Assembly (NCBI RefSeq): GCF_018383905.1
Contig: NZ_JAGYWA010000006.1
Coordinates: forward strand, 124,001 to 188,000
Length of the DNA stretch: 64,000 nt
Direction of reading: 5' to 3'
Source: Flavobacterium branchiicola
Lineage (GTDB): Bacteria > Bacteroidota > Bacteroidia > Flavobacteriales > Flavobacteriaceae
Part shown: piece by piece, positions 1 through 7,646 of the stretch
How the letters are laid out: the number at the start of each line of letters is the position of its first letter
Position numbering within the stretch: position 1 is the stretch's first letter
Translations under genes and position numbers: made by a program
The notes under the pieces: generated by a model
Seen by the model: only the letters and a program-made list of their open reading frames with translations
What the model was told of the DNA's origin: nothing
The model's database searches: none

Positions 1-882
1 ACTGATTTATTAAATCCTGATCGGATTTTAATTGGAGGTGATACAACGCCAGAAGGACAGGATGCAATAAATGCTTTAGTTAATGTGTATGCAAATTGGG
101 TAGATAAATCTAAGATTTTAACAACTAATGTTTGGTCATCAGAATTGTCAAAATTAACAGCAAATGCTTTCTTAGCTCAACGAATTTCATCTATAAATGC
201 AATGTCTGAATTATGTGAAAAGACAGGTGCAGATGTTAATGAAGTAGCAAAAGCAATTGGGATGGATTCACGAATTGGTTCAAAATTTTTAAAAGCATCA
301 GTTGGTTTTGGTGGATCATGTTTTCAAAAGGATATTCTGAATTTAGTATACATAGCTAAATCATATGGATTAAATGAAGTTGCAGATTATTGGGAGCAGG
401 TGATTATAATGAACGATCATCAAAAAAGAAGGTTTTCTAATAAAATTGTTCAGACTTTATATAATACAGTTGCCGATAAGAAAATTGCATTTTTAGGATG
501 GGCTTTCAAAAAAGACACAAATGATACTCGAGAATCTGCTGCTATTTATGTTGCGGATGATTTGATTAATGAACAGGCTAAAATTTCGGTCTATGACCCA
601 AAAGTTTCGAGAAATAAAATGTTGAGCGATTTGGATTATTTGCAAACGAGGTCTGTTGAAGAAAACAGCAAAGCATTGTCAATATTTGAAGATGCTTATA
701 AAGCATGCGAAGGAGCTCATGCAATTGCAATTCTGACAGAATGGGATGAGTTTACAACTTACGATTGGCAAAAAATATATGATTCGATGCATAAGCCTGC
801 GTTCCTTTTTGATGGAAGGAATATTCTGAATGCCAAGGAAGTGGAGTCAATAGGTTTTATATATAAAGGAATAGGTTCTTAG
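1..882 (+). CDS. ugd: UDP-glucose 6-dehydrogenase, 3' part (5' end outside window)
   Basis: Oxidises UDP-glucose to UDP-glucuronate with NAD. The reading frame is open from base 1, so the N-terminal Rossmann domain lies upstream of the window; the first visible residues (LLNPDRILIGGDTTPEG) belong to the dehydrogenase core. The central helix region includes SELSKLTANAFLAQRISSINA, and the catalytic cysteine is in GFGGSCFQKD. The C-terminal UDP-binding domain follows with FLGWAFKKDTNDTRESA. These are hallmarks of the eukaryote-like UGDH subfamily. It sits 39 bp ahead of the NusG-like gene and probably belongs to the same transcript. The family call is firm; only the 5' end is missing. Confidence 0.93.
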   Translation, partial: TDLLNPDRILIGGDTTPEGQDAINALVNVYANWVDKSKILTTNVWSSELSKLTANAFLAQRISSINAMSELCEKTGADVNEVAKAIGMDSRIGSKFLKASVGFGGSCFQKDILNLVYIAKSYGLNEVADYWEQVIIMNDHQKRRFSNKIVQTLYNTVADKKIAFLGWAFKKDTNDTRESAAIYVADDLINEQAKISVYDPKVSRNKMLSDLDYLQTRSVEENSKALSIFEDAYKACEGAHAIAILTEWDEFTTYDWQKIYDSMHKPAFLFDGRNILNAKEVESIGFIYKGIGS

Positions 883-921
883 TTGTGATTTTAATGTTTT
901 GTTTCAATTAAAAGAAAGATT

Positions 922-1386
922 ATGAATTGGTACGTAATATACACAAAGCCTAAATGGGAAAAGAAGGTTGCTGAAAAACTAAATCAAGCAGGCATTGAAT
1001 GTTATTGTCCATTAATTACTCAGGTAAAGCAATGGTCAGATCGTAAGAAAAAAATTGAAGTTCCTTTGTTTAATTCTTATGTTTTTGTTCAGTTAAATGA
1101 TACTGATCGTAATAGTGTTTTTGAAGTTGCAGGAGTTATAAGGTATTTGTTTTGGTTAGGGAAACCTGCTATAGTAAAAGATGAAGAAATTAGTATTATT
1201 AAATCTAGCCTGTCATCACCTAATATTAGTGAAGTATCGGTTGCAACAATTCAAGTTGGAGATAAGATAAAATTGGAATCGGGAGTATTTAGTAACCAAG
1301 AGGCAATAGTACAGGAAGTTTCAAAGACACATTATATTCTAATACTAGAATCGTTAGGTTGTGTCTTGAAAATTAAATATAAATAA
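922..1386 (+). CDS. NusG-like transcription antiterminator, UpxY/RfaH type
   Basis: A 154-residue NusG paralogue. The N-terminal NGN domain (about residues 1-100) starts NWYVIYTKPKWEKKVAEKL and contains CYCPLITQVKQWSDRKKK and PLFNSYVFV, the usual signature of specialised NusG proteins of Bacteroidota polysaccharide loci. A KOW-type beta barrel follows (about 105-154, with GVFSNQEAIVQEV). Known UpxY proteins load onto RNA polymerase in the leader of their own capsule operon and let it read through. Here the gene is directly upstream of a hairpin (1413-1456), a promoter and the 56-kb locus, so it is the obvious candidate regulator. It is about 150-170 aa in the family, so length is normal. Confidence 0.9.
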   Translation: MNWYVIYTKPKWEKKVAEKLNQAGIECYCPLITQVKQWSDRKKKIEVPLFNSYVFVQLNDTDRNSVFEVAGVIRYLFWLGKPAIVKDEEISIIKSSLSSPNISEVSVATIQVGDKIKLESGVFSNQEAIVQEVSKTHYILILESLGCVLKIKYK

Positions 1387-1412
1387 TTCGTTTTAAAGAT
1401 AAAATAAATAGG

Positions 1413-1456
1413 AAACAGGAAATAAAATCTTATTTTTTAGGTTTTATTTCCTGTTT
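1413..1456 (+). terminator. Hairpin after the NusG-like gene, probable terminator
   Basis: The sequence AAACAGGAAATAAAA (1413-1427) is exactly complementary to TTTTATTTCCTGTTT (1442-1456), a 15-bp stem with a 14-nt loop, followed by a T-rich stretch. It begins 27 bp after the antiterminator stop codon. It most likely ends the ugd/NusG transcript, or acts as a leaky terminator regulated by the antiterminator. The stem is read directly; the function is inferred. Confidence 0.6.
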
Positions 1457-1553
1457 TCTATTGTTATTGCAGATTTATTTGGACTATAATTTGCGGATTA
1501 CTACTGTATTAAAGGGTTTTGTTATTTTCTTTAATGCTTTAAGGTAAACCGTA

Positions 1554-1584
1554 TTGAATAAGTAGAAGTAATACCTTATATTTG
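1554..1584 (+). promoter_or_regulatory. Predicted Bacteroidota-type promoter of the polysaccharide locus
   Basis: A TTG at 1554-1556 (-33 element) lies 20 bp before TATATTTG at 1577-1584, a full match to the TAnnTTTG -7 consensus of Bacteroidota sigma-A promoters. Transcription would start near 1591, giving a leader of about 60 nt that contains the 1606-1631 hairpin. It is the best promoter match I found in the window and stands in front of the first gene of the large locus. Confidence 0.65.
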
Positions 1585-1605
1585 CGCAAAATTGAACTTT
1601 TAATA

Positions 1606-1631
1606 TCTGTGTTACATTTATGTGACACAGA
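1606..1631 (+). promoter_or_regulatory. Leader hairpin upstream of the first polysaccharide gene
   Basis: TCTGTGTTACA (1606-1616) pairs with TGTGACACAGA (1621-1631) over 11 bp with one G-U pair and a TTTA tetraloop. It lies about 15 nt into the predicted transcript and about 20 nt before the start codon, and is not followed by a U tract. This placement suits a pause or antiterminator recruitment site, as in leaders controlled by UpxY/RfaH proteins, but could also be a simple mRNA-stabilising stem. Confidence 0.5.
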
Positions 1632-1652
1632 GAGGCGAAGCTGTGAATTGTG

Positions 1653-2966
1653 ATGAACGAAATTAGTAAAAAAGAGAGTAAAATGGGTAACGATATTAAA
1701 ATTGCCGTTATAGGTTTAGGTTATGTTGGTTTGCCTTTAGCTAGATTATTTGCTACAAAATATCCTGTTGTAGGTTTTGATATAAATGAGTCAAGAATAA
1801 AAAGTTTAAATTCTGGTTTCGATAGTACATTAGAAGTTGATAGTGAGACTTTAAAAAAAGTATTGGTTAATAGTTCAAATACTGAAAGAGGCTTATATTG
1901 TTCAAATTCTTTAGAAGATATTTCAGAATGTAATTATTTTATAATAACAGTTCCTACTCCTGTAGATAAAAATAATCGTCCAGATTTAACACCTTTATAT
2001 AAATCAAGTGAATCAGTTGGTAAAATATTAAAAAAGGGTGATATTGTTATTTATGAATCTACAGTATATCCTGGAGTAACAGAAGAGCAATGTGTTCCTG
2101 TTTTAGAAAAAATTTCAGGACTTGTTTTTAATGAAGATTTTTTTGCGGGATACTCACCTGAGAGAATAAATCCAGGAGATAAAGAGCATACAGTAGAGAA
2201 AATTTTAAAAGTTACATCTGGCTCAACTCCTGATATTGGAATTAAGGTTGATGCCTTGTATAAATCAGTTATTACAGCCGGAACTCATCTGGCACCATCT
2301 ATAAAAGTTGCAGAAGCAGCTAAAGTGATAGAGAACTCTCAACGAGATATAAATATTGCTTTTGTAAATGAGTTAGCGAAGATATTTAATCTAATGAATA
2401 TTGATACTCAGGAAGTACTAGCGGCTGCAGCAACAAAATGGAATTTTTTACCTTTTAAGCCAGGTTTAGTTGGCGGACACTGTATTGGTGTTGATCCTTA
2501 TTATTTGGCCCAAAGAGCACAGGAATTTGGATATCACCCTGAAATAATTTTAGCCGGACGACGTTTAAATGACAGTATGGGAGAATATATTGCCTCTCAA
2601 GTTGTCAAATTAATGATCAAAAAAGGAATTTCCGTTAATGGAGCTAAGCTATTAATGCTTGGTATCACATTTAAAGAAAATTGCCCTGATGTAAGAAATA
2701 CTAAAATTGTTGATGTAATTAAAGCATTAGCAGAGTATGGTATATCAGTTACAATTTATGATCCTTTAGCAAATGTTGAAGAAGTGAAAGAAGAATATGA
2801 ATTGACAACAATCAATTCAGTTCCAAAAGAAAAATTCGATGCAATTGTATTAGGAGTTGCACATGCTGAGTTTTTTAATTTAAATTTTTCAGAGTTGCAA
2901 AACGATAATAGTTTATTATATGATGTAAAAGGAGTGCTGGGAGCTATAGCTGATAACAGATTATAG
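1653..2966 (+). CDS. TviB/WbpA-like nucleotide-sugar dehydrogenase (UDP-HexNAc 6-dehydrogenase)
   Basis: NAD-dependent oxidation of C6 of a UDP-N-acetylhexosamine to the uronic acid. The NAD motif GLGYVGLPLA is at about residues 21-30. It is followed by FDINESRIKSLNSG and DSTLEV, typical of the TviB/WbpA branch rather than of UDP-glucose dehydrogenases, then SPERINPGDKEHT and the catalytic cysteine motif GGHCIGVDPYYL. Length (437 aa) is normal. Start choice: GTG at 1650, ATG at 1653 and ATG at 1683 are all in frame. I prefer 1653, but 1683 would begin just before the Rossmann fold. It is the first gene after the promoter and leader hairpin. The exact substrate (GlcNAc, GalNAc or ManNAc) cannot be read from the sequence. 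Confidence 0.9.
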   Translation: MNEISKKESKMGNDIKIAVIGLGYVGLPLARLFATKYPVVGFDINESRIKSLNSGFDSTLEVDSETLKKVLVNSSNTERGLYCSNSLEDISECNYFIITVPTPVDKNNRPDLTPLYKSSESVGKILKKGDIVIYESTVYPGVTEEQCVPVLEKISGLVFNEDFFAGYSPERINPGDKEHTVEKILKVTSGSTPDIGIKVDALYKSVITAGTHLAPSIKVAEAAKVIENSQRDINIAFVNELAKIFNLMNIDTQEVLAAAATKWNFLPFKPGLVGGHCIGVDPYYLAQRAQEFGYHPEIILAGRRLNDSMGEYIASQVVKLMIKKGISVNGAKLLMLGITFKENCPDVRNTKIVDVIKALAEYGISVTIYDPLANVEEVKEEYELTTINSVPKEKFDAIVLGVAHAEFFNLNFSELQNDNSLLYDVKGVLGAIADNRL

Positions 2967-2994
2967 TAGGTAAACCTTTTTTTATTTAAAGATA

Positions 2995-4002
2995 ATGAGT
3001 ACAGAAAAAACAATTACACATGTAATTTTAACAGGTGGAGTAGGAAGTAGATTATGGCCCCTTTCTCGCAAGAGTCAACCAAAACAATATTTAGAAATAT
3101 TTGAGGATAAATCTTTATTTGAGATGACTGTTGATCGTAATAGTCATTTAGCAAATAAGGTGATGGTTGTGGGGAATGTTGATAATCATCATTTAAGTGA
3201 AAAAGTGATGAAAAAGTCTGAAACAGAATATATAAATATTGTTGAAGCGACTCCCAGAAATACTGCTGCGGCAATTGCATTTGCTGCATTTGCATCAAAA
3301 ACAGACGATATATTAATAGTAACACCATCTGATCATATTATAGATTTGATGGAAAATTATAATAACGCTATTGATGAAGCAATTTCAAAAGCTGAAGATG
3401 GTTTTATTGTGACATTTGGAGTTATTCCAACCAAGCCGGAAACTGGATATGGTTATATTGAATCAAAAGGAGATCAAGTAATTTCATTTCGTGAAAAACC
3501 GAATGAAACTACTGCGAAAGATTTTATTTCAAGAGGCAATTTTTTATGGAATAGTGGTATGTTTTGTTTCAAAGCCGGAGTTCTTTTAGACGAATTGAAG
3601 CAATTTCAACCTGACGTTTATGAGAAGTCTAAGATTGTTTGGGAATCGAGTAAAAATGGATTTTTAGATCTTGATTTGTCATTAGAAATTCCATCGATTA
3701 GTATTGATTACGCTGTGATGGAACGCAGTAAGAAAATAAAAGTAGTTCCCGCAGCTTTTTCATGGTCAGATTTAGGTTCTTTTGAGTCAGTTTATGATTA
3801 TCTGATTTCTAAAAATCATCCTATTGATAAGAATGGGAATATGGTTATAGGTTGTGATAAGCATACTACATTTTTAGGATTAAAGAATACTATTTTTGTA
3901 TATACTGAATCGGCAAATTTAATCCTGCATAAGGAAAATTCACAAGAAGTAAAGGATATTTATAGTGAATTAGAAAAGCAAAAATCTGATTTGTTAAATT
4001 AA
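2995..4002 (+). CDS. manC: Mannose-1-phosphate guanylyltransferase (GDP-mannose pyrophosphorylase)
   Basis: Makes GDP-mannose from mannose-1-phosphate and GTP. The nucleotide-binding loop GGVGSRLWPLSRKSQPKQY is near the N terminus. EATPRNTAAAIAFAA, TPSDHII and the substrate motif FREKPNE follow. At 335 aa it carries only the nucleotidyltransferase domain plus a short helix region and lacks the C-terminal phosphomannose isomerase cupin of the bifunctional 470-480-aa ManC enzymes. It supplies the Gmd/Fcl pair at 21417-23517. It lies 28 bp after the dehydrogenase and 11 bp before rfbB, in one operon. Confidence 0.92.
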   Translation: MSTEKTITHVILTGGVGSRLWPLSRKSQPKQYLEIFEDKSLFEMTVDRNSHLANKVMVVGNVDNHHLSEKVMKKSETEYINIVEATPRNTAAAIAFAAFASKTDDILIVTPSDHIIDLMENYNNAIDEAISKAEDGFIVTFGVIPTKPETGYGYIESKGDQVISFREKPNETTAKDFISRGNFLWNSGMFCFKAGVLLDELKQFQPDVYEKSKIVWESSKNGFLDLDLSLEIPSISIDYAVMERSKKIKVVPAAFSWSDLGSFESVYDYLISKNHPIDKNGNMVIGCDKHTTFLGLKNTIFVYTESANLILHKENSQEVKDIYSELEKQKSDLLN

Positions 4003-4013
4003 TTGAAAGTAAA

Positions 4014-5060
4014 ATGAAAAAAATTCTTATAACTGGTGGTGCTGGTTTTATTGGATCGCATGTAGTAAGACGTTTTGTAAATAAATATCCTGAATATCAA
4101 ATATTCAATTTAGATACATTAACGTATGCAGGTAATTTAGAAAACATTAAGGATATTGAAAATAATTCTAATTATACTTTTGTAAAAGGCGATATAGTTG
4201 ATGAGGAATTTATAAATAAACTCTTTGCAGAACATAACTTTCAAGGAGTTTTACATTTAGCAGCAGAATCTCATGTTGACCGTTCTATAGAAGATCCTTT
4301 GGCATTTGTAAAAACGAATGTTATTGGAACTATGAATTTGTTAAATGCAGCTAAAGATCAATGGAAAGATAATTTTGAAGGAAAAAGATTTTACCATATT
4401 AGTACAGATGAAGTTTATGGTTCATTAGGTGCGGAAGGATTATTTACTGAAACGACTTCTTATGATCCTAATTCTCCTTATTCGGCTTCAAAAGCCAGTT
4501 CTGATCATTTTGTGAGGGCATATGGCGAAACTTATGGTTTACCATATGTGTTAACTAATTGTTCAAACAATTATGGATCATTTCATTTCCCTGAAAAATT
4601 AATTCCTCTTTTTATTAATAATATCATTAATAATAAACCTTTGCCAGTTTATGGAGATGGAAATTATACAAGGGATTGGCTTTTTGTTGAAGACCATGCC
4701 ATTGCAATAGATTTAGTTTTTCATGAAGGAAAAAATCATGAAACATATAATATTGGAGGGTTCAACGAATGGAAAAATATTGATTTGGTAAAATTATTAT
4801 GCCAAATTATGGATGGAAAATTAGGAAGAGAAAGTGGAACTTCAGCAGAATTGATTACATATGTAAAAGACAGACCAGGTCATGATTTACGTTATGCAAT
4901 TGATGCTTCAAAAATTAATAGAGAATTAGGATGGAAACCATCTGTTACTTTTGAAGAAGGCTTAGAAAGAACAATAAATTGGTATTTGAATAACGAAGAA
5001 TGGTTACAAAACGTAACATCTGGTTCTTATAAAGATTATTATCAAAAACAATATTCATAA
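4014..5060 (+). CDS. rfbB: dTDP-glucose 4,6-dehydratase
   Basis: Converts dTDP-glucose to dTDP-4-keto-6-deoxyglucose. The SDR cofactor motif GGAGFIGSHV is at the N terminus, then NLDTLTYAGNLENI, HLAAESHVDRSI, the catalytic HISTDEVYGSLG and YSASKASSDH (Tyr-x3-Lys), and NCSNNYGSFHFPEKLIPL, all diagnostic for RmlB. At 348 aa it is full length. It is separated by 20 kb from rfbC, rfbD and rfbA (26052-28392). Its product feeds both dTDP-L-rhamnose and the FdtA/FdtB and VioA branches encoded in this locus. Confidence 0.95.
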   Translation: MKKILITGGAGFIGSHVVRRFVNKYPEYQIFNLDTLTYAGNLENIKDIENNSNYTFVKGDIVDEEFINKLFAEHNFQGVLHLAAESHVDRSIEDPLAFVKTNVIGTMNLLNAAKDQWKDNFEGKRFYHISTDEVYGSLGAEGLFTETTSYDPNSPYSASKASSDHFVRAYGETYGLPYVLTNCSNNYGSFHFPEKLIPLFINNIINNKPLPVYGDGNYTRDWLFVEDHAIAIDLVFHEGKNHETYNIGGFNEWKNIDLVKLLCQIMDGKLGRESGTSAELITYVKDRPGHDLRYAIDASKINRELGWKPSVTFEEGLERTINWYLNNEEWLQNVTSGSYKDYYQKQYS

Positions 5061-5111
5061 AAATTTCAAACACTCTTTATACCAAATTTCATGGTTAATT
5101 CTAATTTATAT

Positions 5112-7637
5112 ATGAAAAAGATAATATATGTTCTTGCTCTGTTTTGTATTATGTTAATGTCATTTAATGCAAATGCACAAGATATAATAAAATCTAAAGA
5201 TTTAAGTACTGTAAAAGTTGATTATTTATCAGATGATGAAATTGCAAAGATAGTTTCTCAGTTAAAAAGTAATAATGCGACAATTAATGATGTTGAATCT
5301 ATGGCTTTGTCAAAAGGGATGAGTCAAAGTGAATTTGATAAATTAAGAATTCGAGTTACGGAATATGAAAAGAAGAACTCGAAAGATAAGGATAAGGATA
5401 AGGATAAAAAAGATAAGGATAAAAAGAAAGATGATAAATCAAAAGAATTTGATAAAGATTCTGAATTTGGAAGAAAACAGGAAAAAATTAAAAACGAAAA
5501 AATAAAGGATTCATTAAATGCTTTAATTTTTGGATCTGAATTATTTGATAATCCGACTTTGAATTTTGAACCAGATCTAAAAATGGCAACACCAGTAAAT
5601 TATGTTCTGGGACCGGGAGATAAATTAGAGGTGAGTGTATATGGTGTTCAGCAATTTGAAGATACTGTTCCGGTAAATTTTGAAGGTAAGGTTTCAATTA
5701 CGAATGTTGGTCAAATTGCAGTTGCAGGAATGTCTATTGAAGCAGCTTCACAAAAAATTAAAGCTGCAATCGCAAGAGTATACAGTACCGTAAGATCTGG
5801 ACAATCTCAAGTTAGCGTTAGTTTAAGCGATATAAGAACAATTAAAGTGACAATTGTAGGAGGTAAGCAACCAGGAAATTATTCCATTTCATCTTTAGCT
5901 TCTGTTTATAATGCTTTACATTTAGCCGGGGGACCTGGGAAAAATGGTAGTTACAGAAATATAGAGTTAATTAGAAATAATAAGGTTTATAAGAATATTG
6001 ATATTTATAAGTTTTTAGTAAAAGGAGATCAATCAGATAATGTAAACTTACGAGATAACGATGTTATCAGAATCCCTGCTTACACTCAAAGAGTTGTAGT
6101 AGAAGGAGAAGTAAAGCGTCCCGGTATTTTTGAAATGAAAAAGGGAGAGACATTTACAGATTTATTATCTTTTGCTTCCGGATTTAATGAATTTGCATAT
6201 ACAGCATCTGTAAATGTGATGCAAAAAACGGGAAAAGAGTTTAAGATACATGATATCAACGAAAGTGAATATGGTTCATATTTGCCACAATCTGGTGATG
6301 TTTTCAGAGTGACTAAAATTTTAAATCGATTCGAAAATCGTATTAAAATTGAAGGAGCGGTCTTTAGACCAGATTATTATTCTTATAGTGAAGGTATGAG
6401 AATTTCAGATCTTATTACAAGAGCGGAAGGACTAAAAGAAGATGCTTACACAAAAAGAGCAAGAATTATTCGTTTAAAGACTGATTTAACGACTGAAATT
6501 GTAAATGTAGATTTAGGAAATGCTTTGTCAGGAGATTTAAATGCTGATATTGAATTAAAACGAGAAGATATTATAACAGTTTATTCGATTCTTGATTTCA
6601 GAGAAGAATATAAAATTACTATTGACGGAGAGGTTAAAAATCCAGGTGAATACGAGTATTTCGAAAATTTAACTTTGAATGATTTAGTTATTCAGGTAGG
6701 AGGATTGACAGGTTCGGCTTCTAAACGAGTAGAAATCGCAAGAATGATAAAATCAGATGTAATAGATGATGCTGATCCGAAACGTATAGAATTAGTTGAA
6801 CTCGAAATCACTGCTGACAACAACGAACAGATTAAAAATTTTGTATTAAAACCATTTGATGTGATTAATATCCGTAAAATGGCAGTTTACGAAAAGCCAG
6901 AAATGGTAAAAGTTAGTGGAGCTGTTACCTATCCTGGGAAATATGTATTAGCAAATAAAAAAGAAAGGGTGTATAATGTTGTAATGCGAGCAGGAGGCTT
7001 AACATCTATTGCTAATTTAGATGGTATGAAGATTAAGAGACCAATTAAACAGGAACAGATTGAACAATTGGAAAATATAAACCTTAACCTTGATAAAAAA
7101 ACAGGAACTGACGAAGAATTGGCTAAATCAAAGCAAGAGGGAGTTAATTTGAAACAAAAAGATACACTTAATTCTAAGTTATCAAAAAAACTAAGAGATG
7201 AATTAAAATACGCTACAATTCCAGTTAATTGGGAAAAAATTGTAAAAGATAAAAATCATTATTCTAATGTTACATTATTTCCGGGGGATGAAATTGAAGT
7301 AGCAGTTTACAACGAAGGTGTTAAAGTGACTGGAAATGTATTGCTCACTTCTGAAATTCCGTATAGAAATGGAAAAGGATTTAAATACTATATAAATTCG
7401 GTTGGAGGTGTAGATAGTAAGGGATGGAAGAAAAAGGCCTATATTATTTATCCGAATGGGAAAGCATCTGTAACTCAGTCTTTCTTGTTTTTTAGATCAT
7501 ATCCTAGAGTAGAACCAGATTCTCAAATTGTTGTGCCTGAAAAGCCTGAAAAGAAGAAAATGACCGCAGGAGAATGGGTTGGGATTGGTAGTGTAATCTC
7601 TAGCTTAGCTTTATTAATTGTAACGGCTTTTAAATAA
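5112..7637 (+). CDS. wza: Wza-like outer-membrane polysaccharide export protein with multiple SLBB domains
   Basis: Forms the outer-membrane portal for polysaccharide. From ATG 5112 it starts with a signal peptide MKKIIYVLALFCIMLMSFNANAQ; an in-frame ATG at 5091 would add seven residues. A Lys/Asp-rich low-complexity segment follows (about residues 88-115), encoded by GATAAG repeats. Then comes the Poly_export domain (YVLGPGDKLEVSVYGVQQFEDTVPV) and several SLBB segments (VEGEVKRPGIFEMKKGETF, IDGEVKNPGEYEYFENLTL, VSGAVTYPGKYVLANKKER). The C terminus has a membrane helix, VISSLALLIVTAF. At about 840 aa it is twice the length of E. coli Wza but typical of Bacteroidota homologues. It is followed 9 bp later by the Wzz-like gene. 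Confidence 0.9.
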   Translation: MKKIIYVLALFCIMLMSFNANAQDIIKSKDLSTVKVDYLSDDEIAKIVSQLKSNNATINDVESMALSKGMSQSEFDKLRIRVTEYEKKNSKDKDKDKDKKDKDKKKDDKSKEFDKDSEFGRKQEKIKNEKIKDSLNALIFGSELFDNPTLNFEPDLKMATPVNYVLGPGDKLEVSVYGVQQFEDTVPVNFEGKVSITNVGQIAVAGMSIEAASQKIKAAIARVYSTVRSGQSQVSVSLSDIRTIKVTIVGGKQPGNYSISSLASVYNALHLAGGPGKNGSYRNIELIRNNKVYKNIDIYKFLVKGDQSDNVNLRDNDVIRIPAYTQRVVVEGEVKRPGIFEMKKGETFTDLLSFASGFNEFAYTASVNVMQKTGKEFKIHDINESEYGSYLPQSGDVFRVTKILNRFENRIKIEGAVFRPDYYSYSEGMRISDLITRAEGLKEDAYTKRARIIRLKTDLTTEIVNVDLGNALSGDLNADIELKREDIITVYSILDFREEYKITIDGEVKNPGEYEYFENLTLNDLVIQVGGLTGSASKRVEIARMIKSDVIDDADPKRIELVELEITADNNEQIKNFVLKPFDVINIRKMAVYEKPEMVKVSGAVTYPGKYVLANKKERVYNVVMRAGGLTSIANLDGMKIKRPIKQEQIEQLENINLNLDKKTGTDEELAKSKQEGVNLKQKDTLNSKLSKKLRDELKYATIPVNWEKIVKDKNHYSNVTLFPGDEIEVAVYNEGVKVTGNVLLTSEIPYRNGKGFKYYINSVGGVDSKGWKKKAYIIYPNGKASVTQSFLFFRSYPRVEPDSQIVVPEKPEKKKMTAGEWVGIGSVISSLALLIVTAFK
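5385..5437 (+). repeat. In-frame GATAAG microsatellite in wza
   Basis: GATAAG is repeated at 5385, 5391 and 5397, followed by degenerate GATAAA/AAAGAT units, encoding an alternating Lys-Asp tract. Six-base units keep the frame, so slippage would change only the length of this charged linker just after the signal-peptide region. Confidence 0.7.
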
Positions 7638-7646
7638 ATCATTTTC

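Noticed and set aside
2756..3013. Minus-strand open frame opposite the dehydrogenase gene
   Set aside because: Shadow of a clearly coding region; no homology-like motifs and no promoter.
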